The notes under the pieces were generated by a model. That model did no database searches, was not told the DNA's origin, and was given only the letters and a program-made list of their open reading frames with translations. Both the position numbers and the translations under genes were made by a program. A stretch of DNA of 25,637 bases from the NCBI GenBank assembly GCA_964444795.1, contig CAYUIQ010000126.1, positions 1 through 25,637 of the forward strand, given 5' to 3'. The stretch is from JABMRP01 sp964444795. GTDB taxonomy: Bacteria; Planctomycetota; Planctomycetia; Pirellulales; Thermoguttaceae. Below, piece by piece: positions 22,183-25,637 of the stretch (its first letter is position 1; each line of letters starts with the position of its first letter).

Positions 22183-24108
22183 TCAGGCGGCGGCGCGGCG
22201 GGTGTCGCGCTGGTACTGGGGGACGAGTTGGGCGAGCTGGGTGAGGATCTGCTCGGGAGAGCCGCTGTCGGCCAGTCGTTGGAGCGTGTCGACCGCGACC
22301 AGTAGGCTCTCCGGATCGTGGCACCTGTTGTCGGCGACCATGATCTTGGGGTGCCGGGTGGGCAGTTGCCGCTCGCCGGCGATGTGCAGTTCCTCGTACA
22401 GCTTCTCGCCCGGCCGCAGACCACAGAACTGGATCTCGATGTCCTCGCCGACCTTCAGCCCCGAGAGCCGGATCATGTCCTCGGCCAGATCGAGGATCCG
22501 CACCGGGTCGCCCATGTCCAGCACGAGGATCTCGCCGGCGCGGCCGATGGTCCCGGCTTGGATTACCAGCCGAGCCGCCTCGGGGATCGTCATGAAGAAC
22601 CGCTCGATCCGCGGGTCGGTCACCGTGACCGGGCCGCCGGCGTCGATCTGCTGGCGGAAGACGGGCACAACGCTGCCGTCCGAGTCGAGCACGTTGCCGA
22701 ACCGCACGGTGACGAAGCGACAGGTCGACAGCTCGGCCAGCGACTGCACGTACAGCTCCGCCACCCGCTTGCAGGCCCCCATGACGCTGGTCGGGTTGAC
22801 CGCTTTGTCCGTGGAGATCATCACGAACGAGTCGATCCCGGAGGCCATCGCCAGATCGGCCAACTGTCGGGTGGCACGGACGATGTTCTTGACCGCCTCG
22901 CCGGGGTGCTGTTCCATGAGCGGGACGTGCTTGTAGGCGGCGGCGTGGAAGACCACCTCGGGGTGGTGCTCCCGCAGGATCGACCGCACCCGCTTCTCGT
23001 CGAGGATGTCGGCCAGGCAGACCTTGATCTCCACGTTGCCGGCCACCGCGCGGAGTTCGCGTTCGAGGAAGAACTGGCCCGTCTCGCTACGGTCCACCAG
23101 CACGATCCGCCGAGGGGAGAACTTCAACAACTGCCGGCAGATTTCCGAGCCGATGCTGCCCGCGCTGCCGGTGACCAATAGTACCCGCCCGTCGATCCAC
23201 TGCCGGATGTTCTCCATGTCCAGGTCGACCGGTTCGCGGCGAAGGAGGTCGTCGATGGCGACCGGCCGGGGGCGGATCGCCACGCTGCCGCTGATCAGTT
23301 GCCCGTAGCTGGGTAGCACCCGGACGCGGATTCCGTCCTCGGCAGTGTCCTCGACCAGCTTGCGGACTTGGCGGCCGGGCAACTCGCCGGAGGCGATCAG
23401 CACGTCGGCCACTTGATGCTGCTCGACGAGTTGGCGGATCTGGTTCATGGGGCCCAGCACGGGGACGCCACCGATGCGAGTGCCCAGCCGCTTGGGGTCG
23501 TCGTCGATGAAACCGACCACGTGGTAGCCCAGCCTGCCGTTGGCCCGGATGATCGCTCGCAACAGCGATTCGCCGGCGTCGTTGGCCCCCACGATGAAGG
23601 TGGGGACCTTGTCGCGGGACAACAGTGGTAGCCAACTCCGCTCGTGGACCATCCGCCAGGCGGCCCGCAAACCGCCGACAACGACGATCGTCGTCCCCCA
23701 GTCCAGCAGAATGATGCTACGGGGGATGGCGGAGGCGGTGAGAAAAAGGTGATCGACCATCACCATCACCAGCAAGCTACCGGTGGTGGCCTGGGCCAGA
23801 CTGATCAGGTCGTAGAAGGTTACGTAGCGGCTCCAGCCCTGGTGGATGCGGAACCAGCCGAACACGGCCAGCTTGATGAGCACCACGCAGACGACCATCG
23901 AGCGGAAGACCCGCCACATCTCGGGGGCCACTTGGCCTTCGAAGCGGAGCCAGAAGCTGAGGTAGCAGATCCCCGCGAACAGGGGGGCAAGCCGCGCGAG
24001 CCACAGGAGTTGCTGCCCGGCGCGCGGCCAGTGGTGCGCCGAGCGAGCGATCCGCCCGCCGACCGTCCCCGGCCCACTTCGCTGCCTTCCACCATCCACT
24101 CGGTCCAA
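22183..24108 (-). CDS. WbpM/CapD-type nucleotide-sugar dehydratase, membrane form
   Basis: The product has 641 residues. Four hydrophobic helices (about 36-55, 70-87, 103-121, 130-150) give the membrane part, then a Rossmann-like middle domain (FIVGANDAGE at about 171-180; VVGFIDDDP), and a C-terminal dehydratase: NAD motif TGSAGSIG (about 313-320), AAAYKHVPLME, STDKAVNPTSVMGACKR. In that catalytic stretch Met 443 and Lys 447 stand in the positions of the classic Tyr and Lys, as known for WbpM/FlaA1-type 4,6-dehydratases. It probably turns UDP-GlcNAc or a similar sugar into a 4-keto-6-deoxy intermediate. The TTG start is supported by GGAGG nine bases upstream, and an in-frame stop just above it. 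It precedes the sugar-transferase operon on the same strand by 122 bases. Confidence 0.94.
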   Translation of the reverse strand: MDRVDGGRQRSGPGTVGGRIARSAHHWPRAGQQLLWLARLAPLFAGICYLSFWLRFEGQVAPEMWRVFRSMVVCVVLIKLAVFGWFRIHQGWSRYVTFYDLISLAQATTGSLLVMVMVDHLFLTASAIPRSIILLDWGTTIVVVGGLRAAWRMVHERSWLPLLSRDKVPTFIVGANDAGESLLRAIIRANGRLGYHVVGFIDDDPKRLGTRIGGVPVLGPMNQIRQLVEQHQVADVLIASGELPGRQVRKLVEDTAEDGIRVRVLPSYGQLISGSVAIRPRPVAIDDLLRREPVDLDMENIRQWIDGRVLLVTGSAGSIGSEICRQLLKFSPRRIVLVDRSETGQFFLERELRAVAGNVEIKVCLADILDEKRVRSILREHHPEVVFHAAAYKHVPLMEQHPGEAVKNIVRATRQLADLAMASGIDSFVMISTDKAVNPTSVMGACKRVAELYVQSLAELSTCRFVTVRFGNVLDSDGSVVPVFRQQIDAGGPVTVTDPRIERFFMTIPEAARLVIQAGTIGRAGEILVLDMGDPVRILDLAEDMIRLSGLKVGEDIEIQFCGLRPGEKLYEELHIAGERQLPTRHPKIMVADNRCHDPESLLVAVDTLQRLADSGSPEQILTQLAQLVPQYQRDTRRAAA

Positions 24109-24117
24109 AACGCGTTT

Positions 24118-24122
24118 CCTCC
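24118..24122 (-). promoter_or_regulatory. Ribosome binding site for the TTG start
   Basis: GGAGG on the minus strand lies nine bases before TTG 24108. An in-frame TAG at 24132-24130 excludes a start farther upstream. Confidence 0.7.
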
Positions 24123-24149
24123 ACCAGCACTATCCCAGACAGAAGGCCG

Positions 24150-24301
24150 CGTCCCCGTGGGACGTGAGCCACCCCCCGTTGGGTGCGGAAGCATGCGCCT
24201 GCAGGCGTTTTGTTCCACAAGAAACACCATCTTGTGGAGGGGGAATGGAACTCCGGCAGGATCGGGTCGTGTAACTACCAGAAAACGACACCCGGGGTCA
24301 A
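24150..24301 (-). promoter_or_regulatory. Hairpin-rich leader and weak promoter upstream of the dehydratase gene
   Basis: Three perfect dyads lie in the leader: CGTCCC/GGGACG (24150-24164, 3-base loop), the palindrome CGCCTGCAGGCG (24196-24207), and TCCACAAG/CTTGTGGA (24214-24238, 9-base loop). On the minus strand TTGACC (24301-24296) stands 18 bases before TAGTTA (24277-24272), a possible but weak promoter. If used, the transcript would begin with these structures. No known riboswitch class is recognised. Confidence 0.4.
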
Positions 24302-24428
24302 CACGAGTGTGGGAGACGGTGTGGGTAAAATTGCCCGTGGCGATCTACGCCACTGGCGGCCAGGAAGACAGAAGAGGGTTCGGTTAGGGCTGACCGACGG
24401 TGCCGGAACCACCCGATGGACCGCAATG

Positions 24429-24467
24429 AAAAACTCTGGCGGGCCGTTCAGTGACGACCCGCCAGAG
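24429..24467 (-). terminator. Intrinsic terminator of clpC
   Basis: Read on the minus strand, a perfect 10-bp stem CTCTGGCGGG / CCCGCCAGAG with a 14-base loop is followed at once by TTTTT. It begins 34 bases after the clpC stop codon, so it separates clpC from the glycan genes. Confidence 0.9.
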
Positions 24468-24501
24468 GTGGTCTAGCCTTCAGTTTCCCTTCGAGACACG
24501 C

Positions 24502-25637
24502 CTATCCGGTCTCGGAAGACGCCTCGCCCTCACCACCGGCCGCCGCGCCAACCGGCGGCTCTTCGGCGTGTTCGGTCGTGGCGTCGAAGTAGAGTTGCTT
24601 CTTTTCGCCGACGGTCTTGGCGCGAACGGTGATCGTATCTTTTCCCGCGAATTCGCCTTTGAGCAGTTCCTCGGAGAGGGGGTCCTCGATGAAGTTCTCG
24701 ATCGCCCGACGCAGAGGCCGAGCACCAAAATCGATCTCCTTGCAGCCCTTCTTGACGACAAACTTCGTCGCTTCGTCGGTCAGCACCAAGGTCAGCCCGC
24801 GATCCGCAAGCCGCTCGCGCACCTTGGCCAGTTCGAGGTGGACGACATTGCTCAGGTCTTCCTCGGTGAGGTGCCGGAAGACGATAATGTCGTCCACGCG
24901 GTTGAGGAATTCGGGGCGGAAGACCTTCTCGATCTCGTCCTTAACCCGGGATTTCATGTTCTCGTAGGAGCCGTCGCCGGCGCTTTTCGTCGCCGCGTGC
25001 AAACCGAAGACGTCCTCGTTCTTGATCGCCTGGGCGCCGGCGTTGGTGGTCATGATGAGGATCGTATTGCGGAAATCGACGTTGCGGCCGAAGCTGTCGG
25101 TCAAGCGGCCCTCTTCCATCACCTGCAAGAGCATGTTGAAGACATCGCCGTGTGCCTTCTCGATTTCGTCCAGCAGGACGACGGAGTAGGGGCGGCGGCG
25201 AATCTTCTCGGTCAACTGGCCGCCTTCCTCGTAGCCGACGTATCCGGGAGGCGCCCCGACCAGTCGGCTGACGTTGTGTTTCTCCATGTATTCCGACATG
25301 TCGATCTGAATCAGCGCGTCCGGGTCGCCGAACATGAACTCGGCCAGTGTCTTGGCCAGAAGCGTCTTGCCGACGCCGGTGGGACCGGCAAAGATGAAGC
25401 ATCCGGTCGGACGCTTGGGATCTTTCAGGCCGCTCCGGCTACGCCGCACCGACTTGGAGATCGACCGGATCGCCTCGTCCTGGCTGATCACCCGCTGGTG
25501 CAACTCGTCTTCCATTTGCATCAGCCGCATCGAATCTTCGGTGGTCATCCGGGTGAGCGGGATTCCGGTCATCTTGGAGATCACCTCGGCGATGACTTCT
25601 TCGTCGACGATCCCGTCGGTGGCACGAGATTTCTCAC
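24502..25637 (-). CDS. clpC: ClpC-type AAA+ protease ATPase, C-terminal part (5' end outside window)
   Basis: About 377 C-terminal residues are visible; the frame is open at the right edge, so the start and first ATPase ring are missing. The visible part begins within the linker (DEEVIAEVVSKMTGIPL) and holds the second AAA+ module: Walker A GPTGVGKTLLAK, Walker B VVLLDEIEKAH, sensor 1 IMTTNAGAQ, the pore segment GAPPGYVGYEEGG, and the arginine-finger region FRPEFLNRVDDIIVF. The small C-terminal subdomain (LRRAIENFIEDPLSE) follows, then a short Ala/Glu-rich tail. It unfolds proteins for ClpP in the cytoplasm. ClpB is the main alternative, but the tail and linker sequence fit ClpC better; the missing N terminus would decide. 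Confidence 0.92.
   Translation of the reverse strand, partial: EKSRATDGIVDEEVIAEVISKMTGIPLTRMTTEDSMRLMQMEDELHQRVISQDEAIRSISKSVRRSRSGLKDPKRPTGCFIFAGPTGVGKTLLAKTLAEFMFGDPDALIQIDMSEYMEKHNVSRLVGAPPGYVGYEEGGQLTEKIRRRPYSVVLLDEIEKAHGDVFNMLLQVMEEGRLTDSFGRNVDFRNTILIMTTNAGAQAIKNEDVFGLHAATKSAGDGSYENMKSRVKDEIEKVFRPEFLNRVDDIIVFRHLTEEDLSNVVHLELAKVRERLADRGLTLVLTDEATKFVVKKGCKEIDFGARPLRRAIENFIEDPLSEELLKGEFAGKDTITVRAKTVGEKKQLYFDATTEHAEEPPVGAAAGGEGEASSETG

Larger units (their letters stand above)
24109..24501. other. Intergenic region between clpC and the dehydratase gene
   Basis: This 393-base stretch holds the clpC terminator (24429-24467), the candidate leader of the dehydratase gene, and no gene. The part from 24302 to 24428 shows no clear structure. 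Confidence 0.5.

Overview
This is a GC-rich window that reads like a planctomycete genome, most probably Pirellulales-like; that placement is an inference from gene content. The supporting signs are an N-terminal QLETLEQRELL motif on a giant secreted protein (the LEPR-type start seen on many planctomycete exoproteins), a Tat-exported GFO/IDH/MocA oxidoreductase, several Hanks-type kinases with a PP2C phosphatase, a PEGA protein, and intergenic palindromic and heptameric repeats. A run of 10 Ns (5979-5988) shows it is a scaffold, probably from a draft or metagenome assembly.

Layout. Positions 5038 to 1 (minus, running off the left edge) encode a giant extracellular protein: about seven propeller-type repeats, Ig/cadherin-like segments, an embedded cyclophilin domain, a PPC-like segment and a C-terminal array whose DNA is two near-identical 417-bp units plus a diverged one. 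Next come a methyltransferase-like conserved protein (5340-5912, plus), a gap inside an inverted repeat, a membrane kinase with its kinase domain at the C terminus (6153-7823), a Tat-exported oxidoreductase (7990-9312), a small protein plus soluble kinase pair (9494-10764), leuC and leuD (10896-13009), a convergent PP2C phosphatase (14296-13016, minus) and a PEGA protein (14760-15371).

From about 15.4 kb onward everything is on the minus strand. An Mla-type operon (mlaE-mlaF-mlaD, 18217-15394) encodes a lipid transporter. A second operon (22060-18481) has a candidate sigma70-type promoter with a perfect TTGACA and encodes a sugar-phosphate transferase, a GNAT acyltransferase, a dedicated acyl carrier protein, a KAS III-like synthase and a FabG-like reductase, the last three joined by ATGA overlaps. 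Directly upstream lies a WbpM/CapD-type nucleotide-sugar dehydratase (24108-22183) with a hairpin-rich leader. The right edge holds the C-terminal half of a ClpC-type ATPase with a clear intrinsic terminator.

The most interesting hypothesis is that the sugar-transferase and mini fatty-acid-synthase operon, with the dehydratase, makes an acyl-modified sugar for a surface glycan. Other points of interest are the cyclophilin/propeller exoprotein, the kinase pair, and the repeat families, one of which supplies the stop codon of leuC. The large plus-strand frames opposite the giant gene are antisense shadows and were not annotated.
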